Shown here: in pieces, positions 6,973-14,884 of the stretch
Layout: each line of letters starts with the position of its first letter
Numbering within the stretch: position 1 is the first letter of the stretch
Translations under genes and position numbers: made by a program
Assembly (NCBI GenBank): GCA_964570205.1
Contig: CAZMXI010000037.1
Location: 1 to 31,929 of the forward strand
Length of the DNA stretch: 31,929 bases
Reading direction: 5' to 3'
Source of the DNA: CAZMXI01 sp964570205
GTDB taxonomy: Bacteria > Planctomycetota > Phycisphaerae > Tepidisphaerales > Tepidisphaeraceae
The notes under the pieces: model-generated
Databases searched by the model: none
The model's input: only the letters and a program-made list of their open reading frames with translations
What the model was told of the DNA's origin: nothing

Positions 6973-7485
6973 ATGGAACGCGACATTCAGGACAATGTCC
7001 GCCCCGCGGGGGCCGATGCGGCGGCGCGCGGGCGCGGGTTTGACGCAGTCGCCGGCGAAGAAACCGGCGACGACAAGGGGCGGGCTCGGTCAATCCTGGA
7101 ACTGACGGCCGAGATCAAGGAATACGCGTCGCACTACCTTTCGGCGACCCTCGACCGGTACAGGCTTTCGCTGCGCAGCGCCGGCATCTATGCGGCGATC
7201 GGCGTGTTGGCGTTCATCGCGTTTTCGGCGATGCTCGCCACCGCGTCAGTGCTGCTCGTGGTTGGCGCCGCCGTGGGGCTGGGATCGCTCTTCGGCGGAA
7301 ACCTCTGGCTGGGCGCTGTGGTGGCGGGGCTGGCGGTGCTGTTGTGCGCCGCCGCCGGCATTCACTGCGGCATCCGACGATTCAGCAACAAAATCAGAAA
7401 GAGGACGGTGCAGAAATATGAACAGCGACAGGCCCTGCAGCGAACGAAGTTCGGCCGCGACGTCGAAGAAGCCGCGCATCACTGA
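6973..7485 (+). CDS. YqjE/phage-holin superfamily (DUF1469-like) membrane protein
   Basis: A 170-aa protein with an acidic, polar N-terminal stretch (1-45), a helix resembling LTAEIKEYASHYLSATLDRYR (44-64), then two membrane segments (about 72-104 and 108-132) and a basic, charged tail (135-170). The two-helix hairpin after an amphipathic helix is typical of the DUF1469/YqjE group, often labelled putative phage holin superfamily III. There is no phage context, so lysis is unlikely; a membrane-stress role alongside the flanking DUF883-like proteins fits better. Start ATG 6973 has a CCAGGAG Shine-Dalgarno and lies 49 nt after the previous gene. Its 3' end overlaps the next gene by 68 nt. Confidence 0.8.
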   Translation: MERDIQDNVRPAGADAAARGRGFDAVAGEETGDDKGRARSILELTAEIKEYASHYLSATLDRYRLSLRSAGIYAAIGVLAFIAFSAMLATASVLLVVGAAVGLGSLFGGNLWLGAVVAGLAVLLCAAAGIHCGIRRFSNKIRKRTVQKYEQRQALQRTKFGRDVEEAAHH

Positions 7486-7942
7486 GGCGGAATACCTCGA
7501 CCGCCAGTCACAGGTGGCCAAGGAGGCCATAGGCCGGGCGGTGCGCGACCTTGGCCAGAGCTTGGTGCAGGCAGTCAATCCTCGCGACCTGGTGGACCAG
7601 CATCCGCTGATGTCGCTCGGCGCAGCGGTCGCGGTGGGTTTCGTGACGACATCCGCGGTGACCCCCAGTCGTGGCGAGAGCTTCAAGCACCGTGTCGCAA
7701 GCCTCTTTCCCGAGTCGCGGGAGGGTGCCCCGGCGGCCACGGCGGGCAAGCCATCCAAGCTGGCGGGCCTGATAACGCCGATGATCGATACGGTGAAGAT
7801 GGCCTTGGTGAGCACCATTGGCTCGGCCATCACAGCCCAGGCGCACCAGAAATGGCAACAACCGCCCGAAAGGGTCGGCGGCAACGGACACGCGGCACAT
7901 CGGGAATCCGACACGGAGGCCGGTCCGATAAAACCGTTCTGA
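7418..7942 (+). CDS. DUF883-like/YqjK-context membrane-associated protein
   Basis: A 174-aa protein. Residues 21-60 form a charged helix (ITEAEYLDRQSQVAKEAIGR, then DLGQSLVQAVNPRDLVDQHP), followed by one hydrophobic segment (about 63-81, PLMSLGAAVAVGFVTTSAV). The HP-x-x-S-x-G-x-A-x-x-V-G-F pattern resembles the C-terminal membrane part of DUF883 proteins. A second mildly hydrophobic helix lies at 114-141, and the tail is polar. The start is uncertain: ATG 7418 has an AGAGGA Shine-Dalgarno about 12 nt upstream but forces a 68-nt overlap with the previous gene. A start after 7485 would need GTG 7515, which has no ribosome site. The frame is open further upstream, but there it is a shadow of the previous gene. 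Confidence 0.68.
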   Translation: MNSDRPCSERSSAATSKKPRITEAEYLDRQSQVAKEAIGRAVRDLGQSLVQAVNPRDLVDQHPLMSLGAAVAVGFVTTSAVTPSRGESFKHRVASLFPESREGAPAATAGKPSKLAGLITPMIDTVKMALVSTIGSAITAQAHQKWQQPPERVGGNGHAAHRESDTEAGPIKPF

Positions 7943-7982
7943 ACGGGCGGGAGACACCGCAAAAAGGCTTCCCGACAGCGCT

Positions 7983-9272
7983 TCACCGCGATACGCGGAC
8001 CAGCGCTCCGCCGCCGGGCGGGAGACTCAGGGAGGCGCGGTTGCCGGTGGCGGGGAGCCATTTCCGATTGGTGGCATCGAACGTCTGAAGCGGAGCGGGA
8101 CCGACCAGGGTTGTCGTGACGGCCGATCCATAATCCTTGTTCACGACCAGCGCCTGGGTGGGCGCGGGCTTGGCGCCGGCCGATGCTTCACCCCACAGGC
8201 CCAGCAGGATGCCGCGGACGCGTTCGCGCGGCTTGGGGGCAATAGGCGCTACGGGCGGGTCCAGTTGAAAGGCGGAATCGGCCGGCAGGGGCACAGCGCC
8301 CGGCGGGGTCATGCCGGTGTGCCAGGCGGCCATCCAGCGAAGGGACTGGGTCTCGGTCGCAATGGCAATGAATTCGCGGTTGAGCGATGTGAGGGCGTGA
8401 TAGATGGGCGTCGGCGTGCCGTCGGGATTGGCGATGCCGCCGACGTGGTCCTTCCAGCAGTAGACATAGTAGGAGATGCCCTGCGCGCCATAGGCGGCGG
8501 TGGTGTAGACGAGGTAGCGCATCTCGTCGGGCTTGGGCACGCGCATGGCGGCCGGCGCCCAGGTGCAGGCCTGGACGATGTTGAGAAACGGCAGTTTCGC
8601 CTCGTCGGCCGCCTGGCGGATCATCGCCAGGTTCAGGAAATACTGGTCGTTGTCGCCGTTGACGGCAAACTGGTAATGGTCGTAGCTGATCAGGTCCGGG
8701 CGGACGACCTGGACGTACTGGCGCAGGTGCTCGCGGTAGGCGGTGATGGTGTCGCCCTGGGTGCCAAGTTGCTGGTTGTTGGCGTAGGTCGGGAAGAGGT
8801 TGATGTACGCCATATGGGCCGGGTCGCGGTGCCGGAGATGCGCCACCAGCTTGCCCAGCGACGCGAAAGCGGCGGCACTGGGCTCATCGGTGATGAAGTA
8901 GCAGTACATGGCCGGATGCTTCGCCACGCGGTCGATGAGGGCGTCGAGTTTTTCGCGCTGGGCGGGGTTGTCGAGCGTGGCGGGCGAAAGAAGCCCATCC
9001 GTCAACTGGGCGCGGAGGCCGTGGCGATGAACGAGATCCAGGTCTTTCTCGCCGCACCAGACGAGGTTGAAGCCACCCTTGGCCATCTGCGTGGCGACGG
9101 CGTCGGTCATGGCGGGCCCGGCCCAGTAGGTGACGATGGGCGTTCCGACGGTCCAGGCGTGGGACCTGGGCGCGGGACTATTGGGCTCACCGGCATATGC
9201 GCGGGTTGCCGGAAGGCCGGCGGCCGCCGCTCCTGCGATGGTTCCAGCCACAAATTGCCTGCGTGAGATCAT
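7983..9272 (-). CDS. Tat-exported glycoside-hydrolase-like (beta/alpha barrel) protein
   Basis: A 429-aa protein starting at ATG 9272 behind AGGAGGT; the frame opens 7 codons earlier, but those lie over the ribosome site. The N-terminus is a twin-arginine signal (SRRQFVAG, Ala-rich core, cleavage near AYAG), so the product is exported folded. The body reads like a glycosidase-type TIM barrel: GTPIVTYW (43-50), GFNLVWCGE (67-75), CYFITDEPS with a possible acid/base pair Asp129-Glu130, LISYDHYQF (194-202), and GAQGISYYVYCWKDH (262-276). A C-terminal beta-rich part (about 340-429) resembles the accessory domain of such enzymes. I cannot assign a GH family or substrate. The next + strand operon converges on it, with 40 nt between the stops. 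Confidence 0.75.
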   Translation of the reverse strand: MISRRQFVAGTIAGAAAAGLPATRAYAGEPNSPAPRSHAWTVGTPIVTYWAGPAMTDAVATQMAKGGFNLVWCGEKDLDLVHRHGLRAQLTDGLLSPATLDNPAQREKLDALIDRVAKHPAMYCYFITDEPSAAAFASLGKLVAHLRHRDPAHMAYINLFPTYANNQQLGTQGDTITAYREHLRQYVQVVRPDLISYDHYQFAVNGDNDQYFLNLAMIRQAADEAKLPFLNIVQACTWAPAAMRVPKPDEMRYLVYTTAAYGAQGISYYVYCWKDHVGGIANPDGTPTPIYHALTSLNREFIAIATETQSLRWMAAWHTGMTPPGAVPLPADSAFQLDPPVAPIAPKPRERVRGILLGLWGEASAGAKPAPTQALVVNKDYGSAVTTTLVGPAPLQTFDATNRKWLPATGNRASLSLPPGGGALVRVSR

Positions 9273-9645
9273 GGTAATACCTCCTGGGGCCAAGGCGCGT
9301 GGAATGGTTTAGGTCGCAGACCGTGGGCTATGCCCGCCCCGCTGCGCTGTCTATGACCAAGATTGTCGTGGTAACAAGAGTCCGACGCAACCCAGGCGAC
9401 GAGCAGGCCGAGGCAGGGCTGATGAGCTGGAAGACTCTGCCCCAACGCCAGCAGGCGCGCCAAGGACGAGGCCGGACGACTGGTATCGGCGGCAGGGTTT
9501 GCCCGAACTTCCAAGAATCGGCCAGGATGCGGGGGAGGCTTGAGTTTTTCCAATTGCCGGGGTGCGCGGGCGGGGGTACGGTTGGGTATCGCCACGGCCG
9601 GCAGCAGTGCCCGCATCACCGGCCGCTCAGCTCACGGGGTGCGTT
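9273..9645. other. Spacer between the divergent glycosidase-like and small peptide genes
   Basis: 373 nt without a credible gene. On the - strand a weak promoter-like pair (TTGTTA at 9377-9372, about 18 nt, TAGACA at 9353-9348) could serve the Tat-exported protein. On the + strand TTGCCG (9554-9559), 17 nt, TACGGT (9577-9582) could serve the small peptide gene. Neither is strong, and no hairpin terminator or repeat was recognised. Confidence 0.35.
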
Positions 9646-9843
9646 ATGCGTAAACTGGCCAGTCTTGCAGCAGGTGCGCTCTTGATTTTCGCTTCCTCGC
9701 TGGCGCCACACAACCCCGTGCCGGCGGACTCAAAGGCACAGGCTGCCGTGCAGGTTGCCCGCCCCACCGTGCGGCTGCGTAAGCTGCATCTGGTCCGGCC
9801 GGACCTCATCCCCTATCCACTCGTGGTGGAAGTCATCTGCTGA
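9646..9843 (+). CDS. Small exported protein, 65 aa, unknown function
   Basis: The product begins MRKLASLAAGALLIFASSLA, a clear signal peptide, and ends with a compact motif, VRLRKLHLVRPDLIPYPLVV, then EVIC. The mature part is only about 40 aa, with one C-terminal Cys. Start ATG 9646 was chosen because it opens the signal peptide; the frame extends to 9562, but the extra residues are low-complexity. A CACGGGGT sequence a few bases upstream is a weak ribosome site. The final RPDLIPYP-type motif looks like something under selection, and I believe similar short proteins exist in planctomycetes, but I cannot verify this. It is on the opposite strand to the glycan genes around it. Confidence 0.6.
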   Translation: MRKLASLAAGALLIFASSLAPHNPVPADSKAQAAVQVARPTVRLRKLHLVRPDLIPYPLVVEVIC

Positions 9844-9933
9844 GTCAGATGCGGCCCCCCGCCGACGTGGTTGGGCGGGTGGGGAGACCTGCGGTGAAGA
9901 CGATTGCGCGCGTAGGCCCATATTGGCGATGCT

Positions 9934-9956
9934 GGGCGGGGAGACCCCGGCCCTAC
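9934..9956. repeat. Copy 1 of a 23-nt GC-rich hairpin repeat
   Basis: GGGCGGGGAGACCCCG, then G, then CCCTAC. The core CGGGG-AGA-CCCCG is a perfect hairpin. It spans the stop codon of the GH43 gene and lies between two convergent genes. It differs from the second copy at 16368 by one base. A degenerate relative (GGTGGGGAGACCTG) may lie near 9880. Confidence 0.7.
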
Positions 9957-10945
9957 AGGGGGTGGCGGTCGACGCCTTCGTGGGTGATCTTCACGGGCTT
10001 GATGAAGCCATTCTCGTCAAAGTACATGCGATCGATGCAGGTGACGCGGTGGTTGCCGTCGGTTTCGCCCAATGGCCGGCGGTGATAGACGATGTACCAG
10101 GCATCATCCTTGGCCACGTGGATGACCGAGTGGTGACCGGCGCCGGTGGCTACCTTGGGGTCCTGCTGGAGGATCTTGGCGATGCGCTTGAACGGGCCGA
10201 AGGGCGAGTCGGCGATGGCGTAGGCGACGGAGTAATTCGGGCCTGTCCAGCCGCCCTCGGACCACATGAAGTAGTACTTGCCATCCTTGAGGAACATGAA
10301 TGGGCCTTCGACATAGCCCTGGGGGGTGATTTCCTTGAAGGTGGTTCCATCGTCGAAGGGGATGAAGCTCTTGAAGTCGTCGGCCAGGCGGGCGATGTTG
10401 CAGTGGCGCCACCCGCCGTAAATCATGTAGTAGCGTCCATCCTTGTCCTTGAAGACGAACTGGTCGATGGGCTGGGCACCGTTGTGGAAGCGGTCGATGA
10501 GGGGCTTGCCGATGTGGTCCTTGAACGGGCCCTCGGGCCGATCGGCGACGGCGACGCCGATGCCGCCAAGCTGGCGGTCGTTCTGGATGTCGTTGGCGCC
10601 GAAGAAGAGGTAGTACTTGCCGTCTTTTTCGACGATGGCGGGCGCCCACATGGCGCGGCGGGCCCACTTGATGGCATCGGTGTCGATGATGCGGCTGTGC
10701 TTGGTCCATTTGACCAGGTCGGGGGAGGAGAAGCAGTCCATGAAGGTCTGCTGGTTGTAGGGGGCGGAATAGGTGGGATAAATCCAGTACTGATTGCCGA
10801 AAATGACGCCTTCGGGGTCGGCGTACCAGCCGGCAAAGACGGGGTTGCCGGCCTTCTGTGGCTGGACTGGATCGCTCTTCTGCTCTTGCGCCATCGCACC
10901 GCAGGCCGTCAGGATCAGAAGCCCGGCACAGGGAAACCATTTCAT
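9953..10945 (-). CDS. Glycoside hydrolase family 43 lipoprotein (arabinofuranosidase/xylosidase type)
   Basis: A 330-aa five-bladed beta-propeller glycosidase of the GH43 type, which cleaves arabinose or xylose residues from hemicellulose or pectin side chains. The catalytic triad is readable: Asp43 in GWYADPEGV (general base), Asp161 in QPIDQFVF (pKa modulator), and Glu213 in YVEGPFMF (general acid). His271/272 in GAGHHSV fits the central metal-site His. The signal ends in a lipobox, LTAC (12-15), so the mature protein starts at Cys15 and should be lipid-anchored. Start ATG 10945 follows GAGAGGG. It begins 21 nt after the stop of the class V aminotransferase gene on the same strand, so the two may be co-transcribed. 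Substrate is inferred from the family. Confidence 0.9.
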   Translation of the reverse strand: MKWFPCAGLLILTACGAMAQEQKSDPVQPQKAGNPVFAGWYADPEGVIFGNQYWIYPTYSAPYNQQTFMDCFSSPDLVKWTKHSRIIDTDAIKWARRAMWAPAIVEKDGKYYLFFGANDIQNDRQLGGIGVAVADRPEGPFKDHIGKPLIDRFHNGAQPIDQFVFKDKDGRYYMIYGGWRHCNIARLADDFKSFIPFDDGTTFKEITPQGYVEGPFMFLKDGKYYFMWSEGGWTGPNYSVAYAIADSPFGPFKRIAKILQQDPKVATGAGHHSVIHVAKDDAWYIVYHRRPLGETDGNHRVTCIDRMYFDENGFIKPVKITHEGVDRHPL

Positions 10946-10966
10946 TTTGCCCTCTCTGTAGTTACA

Positions 10967-12178
10967 TCAACGCCGGCTCACGGCCGGAGACTTCATCGCG
11001 ATTTCCGCCAACGCATCGGCGGCGTAGCTGACATCGGCCAGATGCAGGAAATGCCCGAAGCTGAAGCGCGTGGTGCCGCCGGAGGCGATGGTGCCGATGG
11101 CCTGATGGATGAGGGGAGCGCAGTGCAGGCCAGGCCGGGTGAGGATGCCGTACTGGCTTTCGAGGATGGCGGCCAGCTCGTGGGGGTCGAAACCTACAAT
11201 CCGCACCGAAAAGACGCCCATTCGATTCTTGACGCCCTGCGGGCCGTAATAGGTGAGGCCCTTGATGTCCTGCACTCCCTCGATGAAGGCGGAGACCAGT
11301 TCGCGGTCGTGGAGGGCGATTCTCTCCAAGCCCTGGTCAAGGATGTACTTAACACCCTCGGACAGTCCGATGATGCCGATCGCGTTCTGGCTGCCGGATT
11401 CGTACTTGTCCGGCATGAATTCGGGCTGGCGGTCGTGTTCGCTGACGGAGCCTGTACCGCCTTCTTTGAGGGGGCGGAGAATCTTCTCCAATTCCGGCCG
11501 GATATACAGGAAACCGGTGCCAAGCGGGCCAAGCAGGCCCTTGTGGCCTGGGGCGGCAAGCAGGTCGATGCAATCGGCCTGGAGATCGATGGGCAGGTGC
11601 CCGGCCGATTGTGCGGCATCGACCAGGAGCGGGATGCCGTGTTCGCGGGCAATCTGGCCAATCTGGCGGACGGGCTGGACGGTGCCAGTGACGTTGCTGG
11701 CATGGGTAATGGCGATGAGGCGGGTATCGGGACGGATGGCCTTGTGGATGGCGTCGGGGTCGACCAAGCCGGTGGTGGTTTCGACGGGTGCCTTGGTCAC
11801 GGTGGCCCATTCCCGATCGGCCAGGGCGTTGAGCGGACGGAGCACCGAGTTGTGGTCGATGCAGGTGCAGATTGCGTGGCCTTTGCGCTCGGGGTCGAGC
11901 AGGCCCTTTATGGCAAGGTTGAGGGCGTCGGAGCAGTTGTGGGTGAAGACAAAATGCTCGGGCCGTTCGCCGTTGAAGAATCTGTTCAGGCGGCGGCGGC
12001 ATTCGGCGATGAGGGCGCCGGTTTCGACTGCTTCCCAATAGGCACCGCGGCCGGCACTGGCGCCGATCTCGTTGGTGTAGCGCACCATGGCATCTAGAAC
12101 AGCCGGGGGCTTGGGGAAGCTGGTGGCGGCGTTGTCCAAGTAGAGCCGCCGCGGGGTTGTGGTGGTCGAGTCAGCCAA
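10967..12178 (-). CDS. PLP-dependent class V aminotransferase, cysteine-desulfurase-like
   Basis: A 403-aa fold-type I PLP enzyme. Visible features are YLDNAATSFPKP (13-24), DHNS (108-111, His stacking on PLP), VDAAQSAGH (186-194, Asp binding the PLP nitrogen), the Schiff-base Lys213 in APGHKGLLGPLGTGF, and a C-terminal RPGLHCAPLIHQAIGT with Cys353 at the desulfurase cysteine position. This matches the cysteine desulfurase family protein group (TIGR01977-like) better than IscS or SufS; the true reaction could be cysteine desulfuration or another PLP chemistry. The start is TTG 12178: it is preceded by GGAG at a good distance, an in-frame stop lies just upstream, and no ATG or GTG is available. 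No iscU/sufU-type partner is visible nearby. Confidence 0.9.
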   Translation of the reverse strand: MADSTTTTPRRLYLDNAATSFPKPPAVLDAMVRYTNEIGASAGRGAYWEAVETGALIAECRRRLNRFFNGERPEHFVFTHNCSDALNLAIKGLLDPERKGHAICTCIDHNSVLRPLNALADREWATVTKAPVETTTGLVDPDAIHKAIRPDTRLIAITHASNVTGTVQPVRQIGQIAREHGIPLLVDAAQSAGHLPIDLQADCIDLLAAPGHKGLLGPLGTGFLYIRPELEKILRPLKEGGTGSVSEHDRQPEFMPDKYESGSQNAIGIIGLSEGVKYILDQGLERIALHDRELVSAFIEGVQDIKGLTYYGPQGVKNRMGVFSVRIVGFDPHELAAILESQYGILTRPGLHCAPLIHQAIGTIASGGTTRFSFGHFLHLADVSYAADALAEIAMKSPAVSRR

Positions 12179-12295
12179 GTCGATTACTCCAAGCCCTTAA
12201 TATAGAGGCTGGGGGCGCGAATCTCCAGAACGCGGGGCGCGCCGGAAGGCCGAGACGGCCGTGGGCCCAGCCTGATGATTCGTGCGCAAAGGAGG
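12179..12295. other. 117-nt spacer with nested inverted repeats
   Basis: An 8-bp inverted repeat, AGGCTGGG (12206-12213) and CCCAGCCT (12266-12273), encloses a small perfect hairpin, GGCC-GAGAC-GGCC (12248-12260). It lies between two - strand genes. There is no T tract, so it is not a standard terminator; it could fold in the intergenic mRNA. Confidence 0.35.
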
Positions 12296-13345
12296 TTATT
12301 TGCCGGCGTAGGGGCCGACCCTGGCCTTTTCGTAGATGGCGTTGATGAGGCGGACGACCTTGAGCGATTCCTCAGCGCTGACGAGGGGCGTTCGGCCATC
12401 GCGGATGGCGATGACGAAGTCGCGGATGTTGGCCAGGTGGAACTCGCAGGAGAGTGCCAGGGGGTTGGCGGCACGATCAGCGCCGAGCTCGCCCTTGACG
12501 GCGTTGGCGGAAGCGCCGGCCTCCTCAAATGGCTTGCTGGTCTTGAAATGGGTCAGTTCATCGTCGCAGAGGGCGGCCGAGCCCTCGGTGCCGCAGACCA
12601 TGACGCGCGGGGGCATGCCTTCGAAGGCAAGCGTGGTAGCGGTAATGGTGGCCAGGGCGCCGTTCTTCAGCCGGATGGTGGCCACAGCGAGGGTTTCGGC
12701 TTCGATCTTCCGCAGGAAGCCCGGTGTGCAGTTGGCGGAGATGACTTCGTCCATATCTCCGGCGAGCCAGAGAAGCCGGTCGAGCATATGAGGCGCCTGG
12801 TTGGACAGGACACCGCCATCCATATCCCAGGTGCCGCGCCAGGATGCCTGGTCATAGTAGGGCTGGGCGCGGTACCAGGGGGTCTCGCAGTGCGCGAAGA
12901 TGATGCGGCCAAAGAAGCCGGCGTCGATGGCACGCTTGACCTTCATGACGTTGGCCGAGAACCGCTGCTGGAAGATGCCGCCAAGGACGACCTTGGCCTC
13001 TTTGGCGGCGGCGATCGCGGCCAAGGCGCGTTCGACGCGGGTGTCGAGGGGCTTTTCACAGAGGACATGCCGGCCGGACCGGGCGATCTGGGCGGCCTGC
13101 GTGCCGTGCATGCCGCCGAGCGTGCAGATGGTGACGGCATCGACATCATCGCGTTTGAGCAGGTCATCAAGCGATTCGGCCATGGCAACGCCCCACTTCT
13201 GCCCGAACTGGGCGCGGCGATCGGGGTGCGGCTCAGCGCCGGCCGTGAACTCCACGAGCCCTTCGGCCTCGAGGCGTTTGAGGGCTTCGGCGTGAATGTT
13301 GGCGATGCCGCCGCAACCGACGATCCCGAAGCGAAGTGGGCGCAT
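12296..13345 (-). CDS. Gfo/Idh/MocA family oxidoreductase, cytoplasmic
   Basis: A 349-aa NAD(P)-dependent sugar or inositol dehydrogenase-type protein. The N-terminal Rossmann fold has FGIVGCGGIANIH (6-18), and the hallmark CEKPL is at 96-100. The C-terminal alpha/beta domain contains SWRGTWDMDGGVLSNQAPHM (168-187), which carries the Asp and His expected for substrate binding and catalysis in this family. There is no signal peptide. Start ATG 13345 follows GAGGAG at good spacing. It lies downstream of a Tat-exported relative on the same strand, separated by a strong hairpin (13478-13503). The substrate is unknown; the GH43 and CE15 neighbours suggest a sugar or sugar acid. Confidence 0.92.
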   Translation of the reverse strand: MRPLRFGIVGCGGIANIHAEALKRLEAEGLVEFTAGAEPHPDRRAQFGQKWGVAMAESLDDLLKRDDVDAVTICTLGGMHGTQAAQIARSGRHVLCEKPLDTRVERALAAIAAAKEAKVVLGGIFQQRFSANVMKVKRAIDAGFFGRIIFAHCETPWYRAQPYYDQASWRGTWDMDGGVLSNQAPHMLDRLLWLAGDMDEVISANCTPGFLRKIEAETLAVATIRLKNGALATITATTLAFEGMPPRVMVCGTEGSAALCDDELTHFKTSKPFEEAGASANAVKGELGADRAANPLALSCEFHLANIRDFVIAIRDGRTPLVSAEESLKVVRLINAIYEKARVGPYAGK

Positions 13346-13477
13346 GGCATGTGCTCCTCAATAAGACAGGCCGCTCGACCGATGGTGGTGAGTTTACCGA
13401 AGTCGTTCGGGCTGTCGATATCCGTATTCTCCGAATTCGGGCTGAGAACCACGGGCGATGGCGTCAGCCTGAAGCGA

Positions 13478-13503
13478 GAGACGGGACCCGAGGGTCCCGT
13501 CTC
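13478..13503 (-). other. Strong hairpin between the two Gfo/Idh genes
   Basis: A perfect 12-bp inverted repeat (13478-13489 with 13492-13503) with a 2-nt loop. Neither side has a T tract, so it is at best a weak terminator; it may protect mRNA ends or reduce read-through between the exported and the cytoplasmic oxidoreductase genes. Confidence 0.5.
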
Positions 13504-13548
13504 CTGTGGGGGCGGAAGGAATTCCCATCCGGGGGCTGTCGCGGCGGT

Positions 13549-14868
13549 TTACAGCGTCCAGCCCTTGCGGTATTCGCGGCCGATATAGGCCAGGGCGTCT
13601 TTGGTCTTGACCTCGCGTTTGACGGGGTCGCACTCGAGCTTGAAGCCAACCTCGCCGATCTTCTGGACGATAGCGCCCAGGAGCATGACCTCGGTGATCG
13701 GGCCGGCATAATCAGCGAAATTCGACCCGGGGTAGTTCCAGGGTTTCTCGCCGCGGCAGGCCCTGACCCATTCTTCGTGGTGGCCGGGCGAGCGTTCGAG
13801 GACGCGTTGGGGCTTTCCGATCTCCTGCATCTTGGCTTCGGGATAGATTCGGGGGCTGTCGCCGTAGTCGCCCTGGACGTAGAGGCTGGCCTTGGTGCCG
13901 ATGAAGAGCGAGCCGCTGCCGGCGAGGTTGCGATCGCCAAAATCGGCCGGTTTCTCGGGCTTCATGCCGCCTTCGTACCAGTAGGCGACGAAGCCGGGGC
14001 GCGAGCCCTTGGCCGGGAAGGTCCACTTGAAGGCGCAGGCCTTGGGGAAGGTCTCTTTGGTGCGACCGTTGATCTTGAGCAGTTCAACTTCGGTCGGGTA
14101 ATCCGGCTGCATGGCCCAGAAGACGCAATCCCACGTATGGCAGCCCATGTCGCCGACAGCGCCGCAGCCGAAATCGAACCAGCCGCGCCAGTTGAACGAG
14201 TGCAGGTTGTCGTGGAAATCGCGATAGGGCGCGGGGCCGATCCAGTTGTCCCAATCGAGGTTGGCGGGGACGGGCTTGGTGGGCGGACGGACGGCGATGC
14301 CCTGCGGCCAGACGGGGCGATTGGTCCAAGTGTGGATTTCCTTGACGTCGCCGAGCGCGCCCTGGCGCACCCACTCAACCACGAGGCGGTTGCCCTCATT
14401 GGCGTGGCCCTGGTTGCCCATCTGGGTGGCGACCTTCTTCTCTTTGGTCATTTCGGCCAGCGCCCGGGCTTCCTGGACGGACCAGGTCAGGGGCTTCTCG
14501 CAGTAGACGTGCTTGCCGCGGCGAAGGGCCATCATGGATGCCGGGGCATGGCTGTGGTCGGGAGTGGCGACGACCACGCAGTCGATTTCCTTCTCATGTT
14601 TGTCGAACATCTGGCGGTAATCGGTGTAGCCGGCGGCGTTGGGGAACTTGTTGCCCGGCCAGCGGCCCTTGTCGACATCGCAGTAGGCGACGCAGTTGTT
14701 CCGCTCTCCAAGGCCAAGATGCCCCCCGCCGCGGCCGCCGGTGCCGATGAAGGCGAAGTTGAGTTTCTTGGCCGGCTCCGCTGCGCGAAGGATATGCGGG
14801 CCAACGAACAGGGCGCCACTGGCGGTGGCAACCCCCTGCATGAAGCGACGACGGGTAATGCGGCTCAT
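13549..14868 (-). CDS. Tat-exported Gfo/Idh/MocA family oxidoreductase
   Basis: A 439-aa protein with a twin-arginine signal (ITRRRFMQGVATASG, cleavage near LRAAE), so it is exported folded and probably already carrying NAD(P). The Rossmann motif FIGTGGRGGGH is at 40-50 and CEKPL at 123-127. The C-terminal domain has DMGCHTWD and WNYPGSNFADYAGP, typical of the large exported Gfo/Idh group abundant in planctomycetes. Some such proteins act as NAD-dependent glycosidases (GH109-like) or glycoside 3-dehydrogenases, so a glycan-processing role is plausible. Start ATG 14868 has GGAG six bases upstream; the frame also offers ATG 14880 and 14874, which overlap that ribosome site. It is divergent from the CE15-type esterase gene. 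Confidence 0.91.
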   Translation of the reverse strand: MSRITRRRFMQGVATASGALFVGPHILRAAEPAKKLNFAFIGTGGRGGGHLGLGERNNCVAYCDVDKGRWPGNKFPNAAGYTDYRQMFDKHEKEIDCVVVATPDHSHAPASMMALRRGKHVYCEKPLTWSVQEARALAEMTKEKKVATQMGNQGHANEGNRLVVEWVRQGALGDVKEIHTWTNRPVWPQGIAVRPPTKPVPANLDWDNWIGPAPYRDFHDNLHSFNWRGWFDFGCGAVGDMGCHTWDCVFWAMQPDYPTEVELLKINGRTKETFPKACAFKWTFPAKGSRPGFVAYWYEGGMKPEKPADFGDRNLAGSGSLFIGTKASLYVQGDYGDSPRIYPEAKMQEIGKPQRVLERSPGHHEEWVRACRGEKPWNYPGSNFADYAGPITEVMLLGAIVQKIGEVGFKLECDPVKREVKTKDALAYIGREYRKGWTL

Positions 14869-14884
14869 AGCCATCTCCATTCAG

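Noticed and set aside
6973..7485. Phage holin, implying a prophage
   Set aside because: The similarity is to a superfamily label only; no lysin, capsid, integrase or att-like repeats are nearby, and the flanking genes are DUF883-type.
9755..12097. Long + strand open frame opposite GH43 and the aminotransferase
   Set aside because: The translation is Gly/Val/Asp-rich with no motifs; both - strand genes have full catalytic signatures. The same holds for + strand frames at 8265-9266, 12275-13588, 13336-15309 and 23163-25508.
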